Of a DNA stretch of 64,000 nt, positions 45,073 to 54,982 are shown in pieces. Source of the DNA: Martelella limonii (GTDB taxonomy: Bacteria; Pseudomonadota; Alphaproteobacteria; Rhizobiales; Rhizobiaceae); NCBI RefSeq assembly GCF_013344475.1, contig NZ_JABUOU010000006.1, forward strand, positions 124,001-188,000, written 5' to 3'. The notes below the pieces were generated by a model. It was not told where the DNA came from, did no database searches, and saw only the letters and a program-made list of their open reading frames with translations. The position numbers and the translations under genes were made by a program. The first letter of the stretch is position 1; each line of letters starts with the position of its first letter.

Positions 45073-46347
45073 TCACCCTTCCGGATGCGGATCGGCAACG
45101 TCGCCGCCGGGCTCCTGGTAGTCCTCACGGTCGATTTCGGGCAGCGGCTGGCCGAAGATCGCGGCCTCGAAGGCGGCAAGACGCTTGTAGATCGAGATCA
45201 GCTCGATGATCGTCGACCACGACATCACCAGATACTGGAACGAGGAGGCCACCTGGCCGAAGGCGGAAACGATCTGCTGCACCAGACCGTAGGTCACCGC
45301 GCCCGCCACGATCGCCGGCACCAGGATGAAATAGGCGAAGATGTTGTCGGCCTGCAGGTAGAGGCTTCGGGCGAGGTTGAAATAGGTGTAGTGCAGGTAG
45401 AGCCGGAAATAGTTGCGCCTGACATTTTCGAAAAGCTCGCTCAGGGTCGCGGGATCCGCGCGGTCCTCATGGTCCTCGCCATAGACGAGTTCCTTACGAT
45501 AGGCGGCCTCGACGCGCTGGTTGCGGAATTCCAGCCCCGGCAGCTTGATCCCGACCACCACCATCAGCACCGTGCCGAACAGCGACCAGAAGATGGCCGC
45601 CGTGAACAGCGGCGCCGGCACCGCACCGATGATCGGCAGTTCGGTGACATATTGCGACAGCGAGAACAGCACCGGCAGGAACGCGATCAGCGTCATCACC
45701 GCATCGATCATCGAGACGCCGAGGCCTTCCATGATCGAGGCGAAGCGCATCGTGTCTTCCTGCACACGCTGGGAGGCGCCCTCGATATGGCGGACCCGAT
45801 CCCACATGCCGGTGTAATAATCGTTCATCGCCGTGCGCCAGCGGAAGATATAATGGCTGATGAAGAAGCGGGTGACGATGAAGAGCGTCACGGAGAGGAA
45901 CGCGATCTGAAGGAAGATCAGCATCAGCGTGTAGAAATTCTGCGCCGTGATCCCTTCTCCACCCTGAAGCGCGGCCTGCAGCGTATCACCGAAAGGTCGC
46001 CGCCAGTTGTTGATCGCGACAGAGATCTGCACCGAGAAATAGGTGATGAAGATGATCAGCTGCGAACCCCAGACCGACCAGCCCTGCCATTTGCGGTTAT
46101 CGCCGACCACCCACCAGAACACGCCGAAGATCACCGAGAATACGGCGTAATAAAGATAGAACCAGAGGAAATCCGGCGTGATGAAGTGCGCAAGCCCGAT
46201 CGGCTGGTCCCCTTCCGGATAGGGCGCGAAGCCCATCCCCACGCCGAGTTCGCGGACCACGCCGTACCATGCAGCGATCGCGACCAGCGTCCAGACGAGG
46301 GCGGACAGGAAAAACAGCTTCGGCCGGGGGAAGAATGACTGGAACAA
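45073..46347 (-). CDS. bacA: Peptide antibiotic transporter BacA/SbmA
   Basis: 424 residues with about seven to eight membrane helices and the SbmA/BacA landmarks [34 protein letters not shown] and [18 protein letters not shown]. Inner-membrane, proton-driven importer of peptides; in rhizobia and Brucella needed for chronic host infection and protection against host NCR peptides, and linked to very-long-chain fatty acids in lipid A. No ATPase domain, so it is BacA rather than a BclA-type fusion. Confidence 0.95.
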   Translation of the reverse strand: MFQSFFPRPKLFFLSALVWTLVAIAAWYGVVRELGVGMGFAPYPEGDQPIGLAHFITPDFLWFYLYYAVFSVIFGVFWWVVGDNRKWQGWSVWGSQLIIFITYFSVQISVAINNWRRPFGDTLQAALQGGEGITAQNFYTLMLIFLQIAFLSVTLFIVTRFFISHYIFRWRTAMNDYYTGMWDRVRHIEGASQRVQEDTMRFASIMEGLGVSMIDAVMTLIAFLPVLFSLSQYVTELPIIGAVPAPLFTAAIFWSLFGTVLMVVVGIKLPGLEFRNQRVEAAYRKELVYGEDHEDRADPATLSELFENVRRNYFRLYLHYTYFNLARSLYLQADNIFAYFILVPAIVAGAVTYGLVQQIVSAFGQVASSFQYLVMSWSTIIELISIYKRLAAFEAAIFGQPLPEIDREDYQEPGGDVADPHPEG

Positions 46348-46515
46348 GGGATCGCCTTCCGGATTGGTTGCGCTGACTGCGTTTTAAGGCATGAGACTTA
46401 GCAAAGAGAAATTAAAGATAATTAAGCTTGGTCACGATCCTGCGAGGGTGGTGGTGAATTGCGATGCGCTTTGGACAACGACGATGCCATGTTAGACCTC
46501 ACCCCGCCCACAGAC
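46348..46515. other. Intergenic stretch upstream of bacA
   Basis: Part of a 337-bp gap between bacA and map. An AT-rich block (about 46380-46430) just upstream of bacA probably holds its promoter. The remainder of the gap is the palindromic repeat element annotated separately. Confidence 0.4.
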
Positions 46516-46656
46516 GTCATGCTCGGGCCCGTCCCGAGCATCTAACCACGAGAATGCGCGATAGGAGCCCACGGTGATGCGACATAGGTGGCGTTGCCCG
46601 CTCACGCCCGTGGAGATGATATGTGCTTAGATCCTCGGCACAAGGCCGAGGATGAC
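46516..46656. repeat. RIME-like element: two related palindromes in inverted orientation
   Basis: Two 31-bp units, 46516-46546 and 46626-46656, are inverted copies of each other (24 of 31 positions identical). Each also folds on itself: ATGCTCGGG/CCCGAGCAT in the first and ATCCTCGGC/GCCGAGGAT in the second, each with a 5-nt loop. Differences between copies are compensatory, keeping the pairing. Rhizobium intergenic mosaic elements are short, non-coding and carry two large palindromes; this 141-bp unit fits that description, though the exact family cannot be named. Confidence 0.6.
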
Positions 46657-46684
46657 GGAAGAGAAGGTGGAAACGCGTTGCTTC

Positions 46685-47440
46685 TCAAGCCCCCTCGCCC
46701 ATCGTCAACACCAGCGGCCCGTTGCGGGTCGCGACAATAGTGTGTTCGAACTGGACGGTGAGCGCCGGGGGAACCGAATAGAGCACCCATTCCCGGTCCT
46801 CTTCCTCCGCCCATTCGCCGCCCAGCGACAGGAACGGTTCGACGGTAAAGACCTGGCCTTCGGCAATCACCCGCCTTTCGCTCCTGTCGGGCCATGTCGA
46901 TAGCTCCGAAGGCTCTTCATGCAGTGAACGGCCGATGCCGTGGCTTGCAAGGTTCTGGATCAGCGAATAGCGGTTCTTGCGGGCGAAATCGCCGATGGCG
47001 TTGCCGATCGCGGCAAAGCCTGCGCCGGGCTTCACCTGATTGATGCCGGTCCACATCGCGCGCTTGCCATCGCGGCAAAGCCGCTTGACCTTGGCTGTGA
47101 CCGGCGGCACGGCGAAGGAGGCGCCGGTATCGGAAAAGAAGCCGTTCTTTTCCGCCGAAACATCGATATTGACGAGATCCCCGGGGCCGATCACCCGGTC
47201 GCCCGGAATGCCGTGGGCGACCTCCTCATTGACGGAGATGCAGGTGGCGCCGGGAAACCGGTAGGTCACCTCCGGCGCCGATTGCGCGCCGTTCTCTTCC
47301 AGATAGGCGCGACCGATATTGTCGAGTTCCAGCGTGGTGATCCCGGGCTCAAGCGCCGCCGCCATCTTCTCGATGGCGGTCGCGCATATCCGGCCGATAT
47401 CCTTCAGCGCCTCAAGCTCTTCTTCGGTTTCGACAATCAT
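46685..47440 (-). CDS. map: Type I methionine aminopeptidase
   Basis: 251 residues. Metal ligands sit in NIDVSAEKNGFFSDTG (two Asp), ASHGIG (His), VEPFL (Glu) and QFEHT (Glu); the substrate-pocket VNEEVAHGIPG is also present. It removes the initiator methionine from nascent proteins. An additional copy may exist elsewhere, since alphaproteobacteria often have two. Confidence 0.93.
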   Translation of the reverse strand: MIVETEEELEALKDIGRICATAIEKMAAALEPGITTLELDNIGRAYLEENGAQSAPEVTYRFPGATCISVNEEVAHGIPGDRVIGPGDLVNIDVSAEKNGFFSDTGASFAVPPVTAKVKRLCRDGKRAMWTGINQVKPGAGFAAIGNAIGDFARKNRYSLIQNLASHGIGRSLHEEPSELSTWPDRSERRVIAEGQVFTVEPFLSLGGEWAEEEDREWVLYSVPPALTVQFEHTIVATRNGPLVLTMGEGA

Positions 47441-47464
47441 CGCAGCTCACTATCAGTTCGGCCG

Positions 47465-48517
47465 TCAGACCTTCTTGTCCGTGGCCAGCATGTCCTTCAC
47501 CATCGGCGCAACCTTCGTGCCGAAGAGGTCGATGGCATGCAACACTTCCTCGTGCGGCACAAGCCCCACGGCGAACTGGATCATGAATCGATCAAGCTTC
47601 AGGATGCGCTGATGGGCAACGATCTTTTTCGCAAGCTCCTCGGGTCCGCCGACAAACAGCGCACCGTCCGGCGCCCTCGTCGCATCATACTGGGCCCGGC
47701 TCTGCGGGCCCCAGCCGCGCTCGCGGCCAATCCGGTCCATCACCGCCTTCTGCGGCTCGAAAAAGGCATCCGCGGCCTTTTCGGTCGTGTCCGACAGGAA
47801 GCCGTGAACCGAGATCGCGCGCTTCAGCTTCGCCGGGTCGTGACCGGCCTGCTCGCCTGCCTGGCGGTGGATATCGAAGAGCGGCGCGAAGCGTGCCGGC
47901 TGGCCGCCGAGAATGGCAATGATCAGCGGCAGGCCGAGGAAGCCCGCTCGCGCCATGGATTGCGGCGTGCCGCCAGCGGCGATCCAGACCGGCAGCGGGT
48001 CCTGCGCCGGGCGCGGATAGACCGGAAGATTGTTGATCGGCGCGCGGGTCTTGCCCGACCATGTAACTTTCTCGTTGTCGCGGATCTTCAGAAGCAGATC
48101 GAGCTTTTCGTCGAAAAGCTGGTCATAGGCTTCGAGCGGATAGCCGAACAGCGGAAAGCTTTCGATGAAGGAGCCGCGGCCCGCCATGATCTCGGCCCGG
48201 CCACCCGAGAGCAGATCGACGGAAGAAAACTGCTGGAACACCCGGACCGGATCGTCGGAGGAAAGGATGGTGACGGCGCTGGTAAGGCGGATCTTCTCGG
48301 TGATCGTCGCAGCACCCGCAAGCACGGTTGCAGGCGAGGACACGAGATAATCCACGCGGTGATGCTCGCCGACGCCGAAGACATCGAGCCCGACACTGTC
48401 GGCAAGCCTGATCTCCTCCATCAGGTTCTTCATCCGCTTTTCGGCCTCGCGGCCACGATCGATGCCATCGGCCGGATCGACATCGGCAAAGGTGAAAACG
48501 CCCAGTTCCATACTCAT
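47465..48517 (-). CDS. LLM class flavin-dependent oxidoreductase (luciferase-like)
   Basis: 350 residues (start at 48517, or two codons on at 48511). Bacterial-luciferase TIM barrel with GVGEHHRVDYLVSSP and GGRAEIMAGRGSFIESFPLFGY, typical of the Atu2307/SP_0267-like group. Uses reduced FMN; substrate unknown. Lies 24 bp upstream of map in the same direction. Confidence 0.88.
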   Translation of the reverse strand: MSMELGVFTFADVDPADGIDRGREAEKRMKNLMEEIRLADSVGLDVFGVGEHHRVDYLVSSPATVLAGAATITEKIRLTSAVTILSSDDPVRVFQQFSSVDLLSGGRAEIMAGRGSFIESFPLFGYPLEAYDQLFDEKLDLLLKIRDNEKVTWSGKTRAPINNLPVYPRPAQDPLPVWIAAGGTPQSMARAGFLGLPLIIAILGGQPARFAPLFDIHRQAGEQAGHDPAKLKRAISVHGFLSDTTEKAADAFFEPQKAVMDRIGRERGWGPQSRAQYDATRAPDGALFVGGPEELAKKIVAHQRILKLDRFMIQFAVGLVPHEEVLHAIDLFGTKVAPMVKDMLATDKKV

Positions 48518-48714
48518 CCTTTCAAGCGCGTCGTGTCGCTTCAGCTTGGTTTCCCCAGCATATGGAGCAATCAGGGGCGAATGTCATGGCCCTGCGCGGG
48601 GTGACGGATTGTTCAGGCTTTGTGACCGCACACATCTCCGCGCCCCTTCAGGTTGCGCTGCCTGCCTTTCCGGCACAGGATGGCGAATGAGAGGGCTCTT
48701 CGGGAAAAATCGAA

Positions 48715-49233
48715 ATGGCGTATACGGAGTGTCAGGCGTCTATGAGCTGCAGCAGCTTCATGGCGCCGATGTTCGGCCTGGTCGCGGGTGTGCTTTACAT
48801 TATGTTTGTCGCCATCCTCGACATCGCACAGGCCAATCTGCATTCCTATTTCCGGGCCGTCATTGCCGCGCTATTGCCTTGGGTTGACGCGTCCAGGGAT
48901 ATTCCCGAAAAGCACGGCCACCTTCGCTACGCGCTTCGCCCTGTCCTGGGCGCGATCGCCATTATGGCAACGACCGCGACGACCCTGTTTCTATTCGGGT
49001 TGGATTCCGACAGAATAGCTTTGACCACCTTGCTCGCTGCCAGCCTGCTTGCCATTGGCACGCTGGCCAGTAGAAGAAAGCTTACAAGCTTCTCAGTTCA
49101 GCTAAAATGGCCTTCTCGCGGCTTCGAGTGGCGCATCTATCCAATAGAGTCCCTGGTCTGGCATTTACGGGCAGGAGTGTGGTGCGCACTCTTTTACGGG
49201 TTCATGCGGTTCGCTCAGGAGGTCGATCTCTAG
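48715..49233 (+). CDS. Hypothetical membrane protein
   Basis: 172 residues of no recognised family. Hydrophobic segments at about 19-37, 79-95 and 101-117, and possibly near 148-166. Codon use is less GC-biased at third positions than in neighbouring genes, and leucine, alanine and aromatic residues are frequent. ATG at 48715 has a GGGA upstream. It sits alone in a gap between map/LLM and bdhA. Whether it is expressed is unclear. Confidence 0.5.
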   Translation: MAYTECQASMSCSSFMAPMFGLVAGVLYIMFVAILDIAQANLHSYFRAVIAALLPWVDASRDIPEKHGHLRYALRPVLGAIAIMATTATTLFLFGLDSDRIALTTLLAASLLAIGTLASRRKLTSFSVQLKWPSRGFEWRIYPIESLVWHLRAGVWCALFYGFMRFAQEVDL

Positions 49234-49422
49234 GGGACGCACCGGCGACGACATGTGCATTATCCAAGCGCGGAATCCGGCTCAGACCTCTCGGCGACAT
49301 TCTCGAACCGTTTGGTCAATTTTTTCCGGACCTGCTGCATTCACGCGGCTTCAGCCGATTGCATGGATTGCTGATTGCGCATAACCTTTCCGGCAAAACA
49401 CCAAGAACGGGAACGGACATTT

Positions 49423-50199
49423 ATGGCACGCACGGTCGTGATCACCGGCTCCACCAGCGGCATCGGGCTCGGTATCGCTGAAGGTTTTGCAGCGGCGGGC
49501 GACAATGTCGTCCTGAACGGCTTCGGAAAGCAGGAAGACATCGACGCAGCGGTGGAGCGGATCGGCGCACTCGGCAGCGGATCGGTGATCTACCATCCCG
49601 CCGACATGACGAAGCCGGAAGAGATCGAGGCGCTGATCGCGTCCGCCGCCGACACGTTCGGCAGCATCGACGTGCTCGTCAACAATGCCGGGATCCAGCA
49701 TGTGGCAGCGATCGAAGATTTTCCGCCGGAGCGATGGGACCAGATCATCGCGATCAACCTGACAAGCGCATTCCACACCATCCGCCACACCGTGCCGGTG
49801 ATGAAGACGGCGGGGCGCGGGCGCATCATCAATGTCGTTTCCGCCCACGGCCTTGTCGCCTCGCCCTACAAGTCCGCCTATGTTTCGGCCAAGCACGGCA
49901 TGATGGGGCTGACCAAGACGGTGGCGCTGGAGCTTGCGGAACACAAGATCACCGTCAACGCCATCTGTCCCGGCTATGTGCTGACCCCGCTGGTGGAAGC
50001 GCAGATACCCGACACGGCAAAAGCCCGCGGCATGACCGAGGAGCAGGTGAAGACCGAGGTGCTGCTTGCTGCCCAGCCCACCAAGGAATTCGTGACCGTG
50101 GAGCAGATTGCCGCGACCGCGCTCTATCTGGCAAGCGATGCCGCGGCCCAGGTGACGGGCACCCATATTTCGATCGATGGCGGCTGGACCGCAAAGTGA
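49423..50199 (+). CDS. bdhA: D-3-hydroxybutyrate dehydrogenase
   Basis: 258 residues from ATG at 49423. SDR with TGSTSGIG near 8-15, NNAG, YVSAKHGMMGLTK (catalytic Tyr and Lys), and the BDH signature CPGYVLTPLVEAQIPD. Oxidises D-3-hydroxybutyrate to acetoacetate in PHB breakdown. Only 30 bp separate it from the xanthine dehydrogenase genes; a bdhA-xdhAB operon is reported from Sinorhizobium meliloti. Confidence 0.92.
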   Translation: MARTVVITGSTSGIGLGIAEGFAAAGDNVVLNGFGKQEDIDAAVERIGALGSGSVIYHPADMTKPEEIEALIASAADTFGSIDVLVNNAGIQHVAAIEDFPPERWDQIIAINLTSAFHTIRHTVPVMKTAGRGRIINVVSAHGLVASPYKSAYVSAKHGMMGLTKTVALELAEHKITVNAICPGYVLTPLVEAQIPDTAKARGMTEEQVKTEVLLAAQPTKEFVTVEQIAATALYLASDAAAQVTGTHISIDGGWTAK

Positions 50200-50229
50200 C
50201 GCCGCCCCTGAGCGGAATGAGGATAATTG

Positions 50230-51693
50230 ATGACGCTACGGTTCATACTGAACGACCAGGAAATCGCGCTTGAAACCCTGTCGCCATCGCAGACGCTGCT
50301 CGATTATCTGAGGATCGGCCGGCGGCTGACCGGCTCCAAGGAGGGCTGCGCGGAAGGCGATTGCGGCGCATGCACCGTTCTGGTCGGAAGGCTCGCGCGC
50401 GGCAAGCTCGTCTATGAAACCGTCAATGCCTGTATCCGGTTCACCGCGTCGCTCAACGCCACCCATGTGGTGACGATCGAGCATCTGGCGGCAAGGGACG
50501 GCACGCTGCATCCCGTGCAGCAGGCCATGGTCGACCTCAACGGATCGCAGTGCGGCTTTTGCACCCCCGGTATCGTGATGTCGCTTTATGCGCTGTGGAT
50601 GGAAAACGAAAAGCCGTCCCGGTTTGAGATCGAGAAGGCGCTGCAAGGCAATCTCTGTCGCTGCACCGGCTATGAACCGATCGTGAAGGCGGCGGAAAAA
50701 GCATCCGCGATCCGCCCCGATGCCGCCTTCGACGCGATTGCCCGCGAACGCGACCGGGTGATGGAAAAGCTTGCGGCGATGAAGACCGGCGAGACCATCA
50801 CGATCGGCGATGCCGACAGCCGCGCGATCATTCCGGGTTCCGTCGCAGCGCTTGCCGATGTGCTGAAGGAGTACCGCGACGCGACCATCGTATCCGGCTC
50901 CACCGATGTCGGGCTCTGGGTCACCAAGCAGATGCGCAAGCTCAACCCGATGGTGTTCATCAACCATCTCGAAGAGCTGCAGACCCTGACCGAAACCGAT
51001 ACCGGCTTCATCATCGGCGCGGGCGTGACCTATACCGAGGCGCTGCCGGCGCTTGCCGAAGCGATCCCGGCCTTTTCCCGGCTGATCTTCCGCATCGGCG
51101 GCGAGCAGGTGCGCAATATGGGCACGATCGGCGGCAATGTCGCCAATGGCTCGCCGATCGGCGATACCCCGCCGGCGATGATCGCGCTTGGCGCAACGCT
51201 GACGCTGCAATCGGCGGACGGCACCCGCACCATCGCGCTGCAGGACTATTTCCGCGATTACGGCAAGCAGGACAGGAACCCCGGCGAATTCGTGCTGTCG
51301 CTGACGGTGCCCAAGCCCGTGCCCGGAAGCCATTTTGCCGTCTACAAGGTTGCCAAGCGCCGCGAGGAGGACATCTCCGCCGTCTGCGGCGCCTTCTATC
51401 TGAAACGGGCAGAGGACGGCACGGTCGATAGCATCCGCATCGCCTATGGCGGCATGGCGGGCATTCCCAAACGCGCCACCGCCGTCGAGGAAGCCCTTGC
51501 CGGCAAGCCGTGGAACGCCGACACGGTCGAGGCCGCACGCGCCGCCTTCGAGGAAGACTACAAGCCGATGACCGACATGCGCGCCACCGCCGCCTACCGG
51601 ATGCTTGCGGCGAAGAACCTTCTGACCCGCTTCCTGCTCGAAACCATGGGCGACGCGCAGGAACTGCGCCGCTTTGCCGAAGAGGAGGCGTGA
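50230..51693 (+). CDS. xdhA: Xanthine dehydrogenase small subunit (2 x 2Fe-2S, FAD)
   Basis: 487 residues from ATG at 50230, preceded by GAGG. N-terminal plant-type [2Fe-2S] motif CAEGDCGACTVL, then the second cluster CGFCTPG and CRCTGYEP, and an FAD-binding domain from about 195 (GSTDVGLWVTKQ and IGAGVTYTEAL). Passes electrons from the Mo centre to NAD. Followed by xdhB after 3 bp. Confidence 0.95.
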   Translation: MTLRFILNDQEIALETLSPSQTLLDYLRIGRRLTGSKEGCAEGDCGACTVLVGRLARGKLVYETVNACIRFTASLNATHVVTIEHLAARDGTLHPVQQAMVDLNGSQCGFCTPGIVMSLYALWMENEKPSRFEIEKALQGNLCRCTGYEPIVKAAEKASAIRPDAAFDAIARERDRVMEKLAAMKTGETITIGDADSRAIIPGSVAALADVLKEYRDATIVSGSTDVGLWVTKQMRKLNPMVFINHLEELQTLTETDTGFIIGAGVTYTEALPALAEAIPAFSRLIFRIGGEQVRNMGTIGGNVANGSPIGDTPPAMIALGATLTLQSADGTRTIALQDYFRDYGKQDRNPGEFVLSLTVPKPVPGSHFAVYKVAKRREEDISAVCGAFYLKRAEDGTVDSIRIAYGGMAGIPKRATAVEEALAGKPWNADTVEAARAAFEEDYKPMTDMRATAAYRMLAAKNLLTRFLLETMGDAQELRRFAEEEA

Positions 51694-51696
51694 GCG

Positions 51697-54042
51697 ATGG
51701 ACCAGCGCACCCACGACAATATTGATCTTAAGTCCGAGATTTCCGGTGGCATCCACAAGCCGCGCGTTCATGATTCCGCCCACAAGCATGTGGCCGGCAC
51801 CGCCGAATATATCGATGACATGCCCGAGCCCGCCGGCCTGCTCCACGCCGGCGCCGGCCTTTCCGACCGGCCGCATGCGAAGATCGTGGCGATGGACCTC
51901 TCCAAGGTCGAGGCAGCGCCCGGCGTCGTCTGCGTGCTGACCGGCAAGGATGTGCCCGGCGTCAACGACATCTCCTCGGGCGGACATCACGACGAGCCGC
52001 TGTTTGCAGACACCGTCGTCGAATATCACGGCCAGCTGATCTTTGCCGTGATCGCCGAGACCCGCCATCAGGCCCGCGCTGCGGCGAAACTGGCCGAGAT
52101 CACCTATGAGGACCTGCCGTTCTGGACCAGCGTGCGCGATGCGCTTTCCCATAATGCGCCGGATGTGGTGACGCCGCTCAGGCTTCAGCGCGGCGATGCC
52201 AGGGCCGCGCTCGAGACCGCGAAAAACCGGATCACGGCGGAAATGGAGATCGGCGGCCAGGAGCATTTCTATCTCGAAGGCCAGATCGCGCTCGCCATTC
52301 CCGGCGAGGATGACGAGGTCGCCGTCTGGTCCTCCACCCAGCACCCGAGCGAGATCCAGCATATCGTCGGCCATGTGCTCGACATTCCGTCTAACGCCGT
52401 CACCGTCTACCAGCGCCGCATGGGCGGCGGCTTTGGCGGCAAGGAGACGCAGGGCAATGGCTTTGCAGCCGTCGCGGCACTTGCGGCCAAGAAGCTGAAC
52501 CGCGCGATCAAGTTCCGCCCGGACCGCGACGAGGACATGATCATGACCGGCAAGCGGCATGATTTCGTGGCCTTCTACGATATCGGCTACGATGATGACG
52601 GCGTCATCGAGGCCGTCGATGCCACCTTTGCCGCGCGCTGCGGCTTTTCCGCCGATCTTTCGGGCCCGGTCACCGACCGGACGCTGTTTCACGCCGACAG
52701 TTCCTATTTCTATCCGAACGTCCATCTGGTGACGCGGCCGCTCAAAACCCACACCTGCTCCAACACCGCCTATCGCGGTTTCGGCGGGCCGCAGGGCATG
52801 CTGGCAGCCGAGCGCATGATCGAGGAGATCGCCTACGCCCTCGGCAAGGATCCGCTCGATATCCGCAAGGCGAATTTCTACGGGCCTGCCGGCTCCGGCC
52901 GCGATGTCACGCCCTATCACCAGACGGTGGAGGACAACATCATCCTGCGCGTCGTCGAGGAGCTGGAGGAGAGTGCGGACTACCGCGCCCGCCGCCAGGC
53001 GATCGTCGACTTCAACAAGACGAGCCCGATCATCAAGAAGGGCATCGCGCTGACGCCGGTGAAATTCGGCATCTCCTTCACCATGACCGCCTTCAACCAG
53101 GCCGGCGCGCTCGTCCATGTCTATCAGGATGGTTCTGTGCAGCTGAACCATGGCGGCACGGAGATGGGCCAGGGGCTTTACATCAAGGTGGCGCAGGTGG
53201 TGGCCGATGTGTTCCAGATCGACCTGGAACGGGTGAAGATCACCGCGACGACCACCGGCAAGGTGCCCAACACCTCGGCGACCGCCGCCTCCTCCGGCTC
53301 CGACCTCAACGGCATGGCGGCCTATAATGCGGCGAAGGAAATCAGGGACCGGCTGATTGCCTTTGCGGCGAGCCACTATCAGGTGGACGCCGGCGACATC
53401 GCATTCCTGCCCAATCGCGTGCGGATCGGCACCCGGGAAGTCCCCTTCCCCGAACTGGTCAAGGCCGCTTATTTCGGGCGTATCCAGCTTTCGGCGGCGG
53501 GCTTCTACAAGACACCGAAAATCCACTGGGACCGGGCGGCGGGCAAGGGCAGGCCCTTCTACTACTTCGCCTATGGCGCGGCCTGCACCGAGGTGTCTAT
53601 CGATACGCTGACGGGCGAATATATTTTCGATCGCACCGACATTCTCCACGATGCCGGCCGCTCGCTGAACCCGACCATCGATATCGGCCAGATCGAGGGC
53701 GGCTTCATCCAGGGCATGGGCTGGCTGACGACGGAGGAGCTCTGGTGGAACGACAAGGGCGTCCTGCGCACCCACGCGCCATCCACCTACAAGATCCCGC
53801 TCGCCTCCGACCGGCCCAAGATCTTCAATGTCCGGCTCACCGATTTTTCCGAAAACCGGGAACCCACCATCGGCCGTTCCAAGGCCGTGGGCGAGCCGCC
53901 CTTCATGCTGGCGATCTCGGCTCTCGAAGCAATCTCGATGGCGGTCGCGAGCGTTGCCGACTATCGCATCTGCCCCCGCCTTGATGCACCGGCGACGCCG
54001 GAACGCGTGCTGATGGCGGTGGAGCGGATGAAAAAGGCCTGA
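51697..54042 (+). CDS. xdhB: Xanthine dehydrogenase large (molybdopterin-binding) subunit
   Basis: 781 residues. Substrate- and cofactor-binding landmarks are QEHFYLEGQIA, MGGGFGGKE, AYRGFGGPQG, and EMGQGLYIKV; the active-site Glu lies near the C-terminus in SKAVGEPPFM. Catalyses hypoxanthine and xanthine hydroxylation to urate with XdhA. Confidence 0.96.
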   Translation: MDQRTHDNIDLKSEISGGIHKPRVHDSAHKHVAGTAEYIDDMPEPAGLLHAGAGLSDRPHAKIVAMDLSKVEAAPGVVCVLTGKDVPGVNDISSGGHHDEPLFADTVVEYHGQLIFAVIAETRHQARAAAKLAEITYEDLPFWTSVRDALSHNAPDVVTPLRLQRGDARAALETAKNRITAEMEIGGQEHFYLEGQIALAIPGEDDEVAVWSSTQHPSEIQHIVGHVLDIPSNAVTVYQRRMGGGFGGKETQGNGFAAVAALAAKKLNRAIKFRPDRDEDMIMTGKRHDFVAFYDIGYDDDGVIEAVDATFAARCGFSADLSGPVTDRTLFHADSSYFYPNVHLVTRPLKTHTCSNTAYRGFGGPQGMLAAERMIEEIAYALGKDPLDIRKANFYGPAGSGRDVTPYHQTVEDNIILRVVEELEESADYRARRQAIVDFNKTSPIIKKGIALTPVKFGISFTMTAFNQAGALVHVYQDGSVQLNHGGTEMGQGLYIKVAQVVADVFQIDLERVKITATTTGKVPNTSATAASSGSDLNGMAAYNAAKEIRDRLIAFAASHYQVDAGDIAFLPNRVRIGTREVPFPELVKAAYFGRIQLSAAGFYKTPKIHWDRAAGKGRPFYYFAYGAACTEVSIDTLTGEYIFDRTDILHDAGRSLNPTIDIGQIEGGFIQGMGWLTTEELWWNDKGVLRTHAPSTYKIPLASDRPKIFNVRLTDFSENREPTIGRSKAVGEPPFMLAISALEAISMAVASVADYRICPRLDAPATPERVLMAVERMKKA

Positions 54043-54045
54043 GCG

Positions 54046-54885
54046 ATGGACGAGGCGACGCGCTACCGGCGTTTCTTCGAGAGCCATGACCGCGCGGTGA
54101 TCGTCTCCGTTTCGGCGGTCAAGGGCTCGACGCCGCGCGAGGAAGGCGCGGCGATCGCCGTTTCGGCAAGCGCCACCTGCGGCACGGTGGGCGGCGGACA
54201 GCTGGAATTCATGGCGATCGACCATGCCCGTGCGCTGCTTTCCGGAAACACGGACACGATGCGGCTCGACATTCCGCTCGGGCCGGACATCGGCCAGTGC
54301 TGCGGCGGGCGCACAGAACTTTCCTTCGAGATCGCGGACGCCTCTGCAATCGCCGCCTTCCTCGCAAGGCTTGACGCCGAGGCGGAGAGCGCGCCGTCCG
54401 TCTTCATCTTCGGCGGCGGCCATGTCGGTTCGGCGCTTTCGGCAGCGCTTGCGCCGCTGCCCTTCAACACCGTGCTGATCGAAACCCGCAGCGACATGGT
54501 GGAAGCGCTGGCAGACGGCGTCAGCCTTCGCCTTACCCCCATGCCGGAGGCCGAGATTGCCGGCCTTCCTTCCGGAAGCGCCGTCGTCATTCTTACCCAC
54601 GACCACGCGCTCGATTTCCTGATCGCGACCGAAGCCCTCAAACGGGCCGATCTCAGCTATTGCGGCATGATCGGCTCGAAAACCAAACGCGCCACCTTCT
54701 TGAATTATGCCCGAAGGCAGCGGCTGACGGAGCGGGAATGCGCGCGCCTCATCATGCCGATCGGCGGCACTCCGGTCGCCGACAAGCGCCCCGCCATCAT
54801 TGCCGCCCTGGTTGCAGCTGAACTGATTTCAGTCATTCATGCCGCAAAAGCGGGCAGGCTGCACACCGCCGATGCAGCCCGGTGA
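54046..54885 (+). CDS. xdhC: Xanthine dehydrogenase accessory protein XdhC
   Basis: 279 residues. VGGGQLEF and the conserved PDIGQCCGG cysteines are in the N-terminal half, and a Rossmann-type FGGGHVGSAL is at about 123-132. XdhC binds the molybdenum cofactor, aids its sulfuration and inserts it into XdhB. Three bases after the xdhB stop. Confidence 0.93.
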   Translation: MDEATRYRRFFESHDRAVIVSVSAVKGSTPREEGAAIAVSASATCGTVGGGQLEFMAIDHARALLSGNTDTMRLDIPLGPDIGQCCGGRTELSFEIADASAIAAFLARLDAEAESAPSVFIFGGGHVGSALSAALAPLPFNTVLIETRSDMVEALADGVSLRLTPMPEAEIAGLPSGSAVVILTHDHALDFLIATEALKRADLSYCGMIGSKTKRATFLNYARRQRLTERECARLIMPIGGTPVADKRPAIIAALVAAELISVIHAAKAGRLHTADAAR

Positions 54886-54899
54886 CAACTTCCTATCTA

Positions 54900-54917
54900 T
54901 TTGCGATCATTTGCAAA
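54900..54917. promoter_or_regulatory. TTTGC-N8-GCAAA inverted repeat upstream of puuD
   Basis: A short palindrome in the AT-rich 97-bp gap between xdhC and puuD, followed by a T-rich stretch (54923-54932). It could be an operator for a puuD-guaD promoter; no regulator of purine use is in the window. Confidence 0.35.
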
Positions 54918-54982
54918 ACATCTCTTTTTTTTCGCGCGGAAATTGCGCATCATCACGCTGATTTTAGTTTTGGGGACACTTT

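Noticed and set aside
50236-54606. A 1456-codon open frame on the minus strand
   Set aside because: It is antisense to xdhA, xdhB and xdhC, which have full motifs; high GC leaves the opposite frame open. The translation has no recognisable domains.
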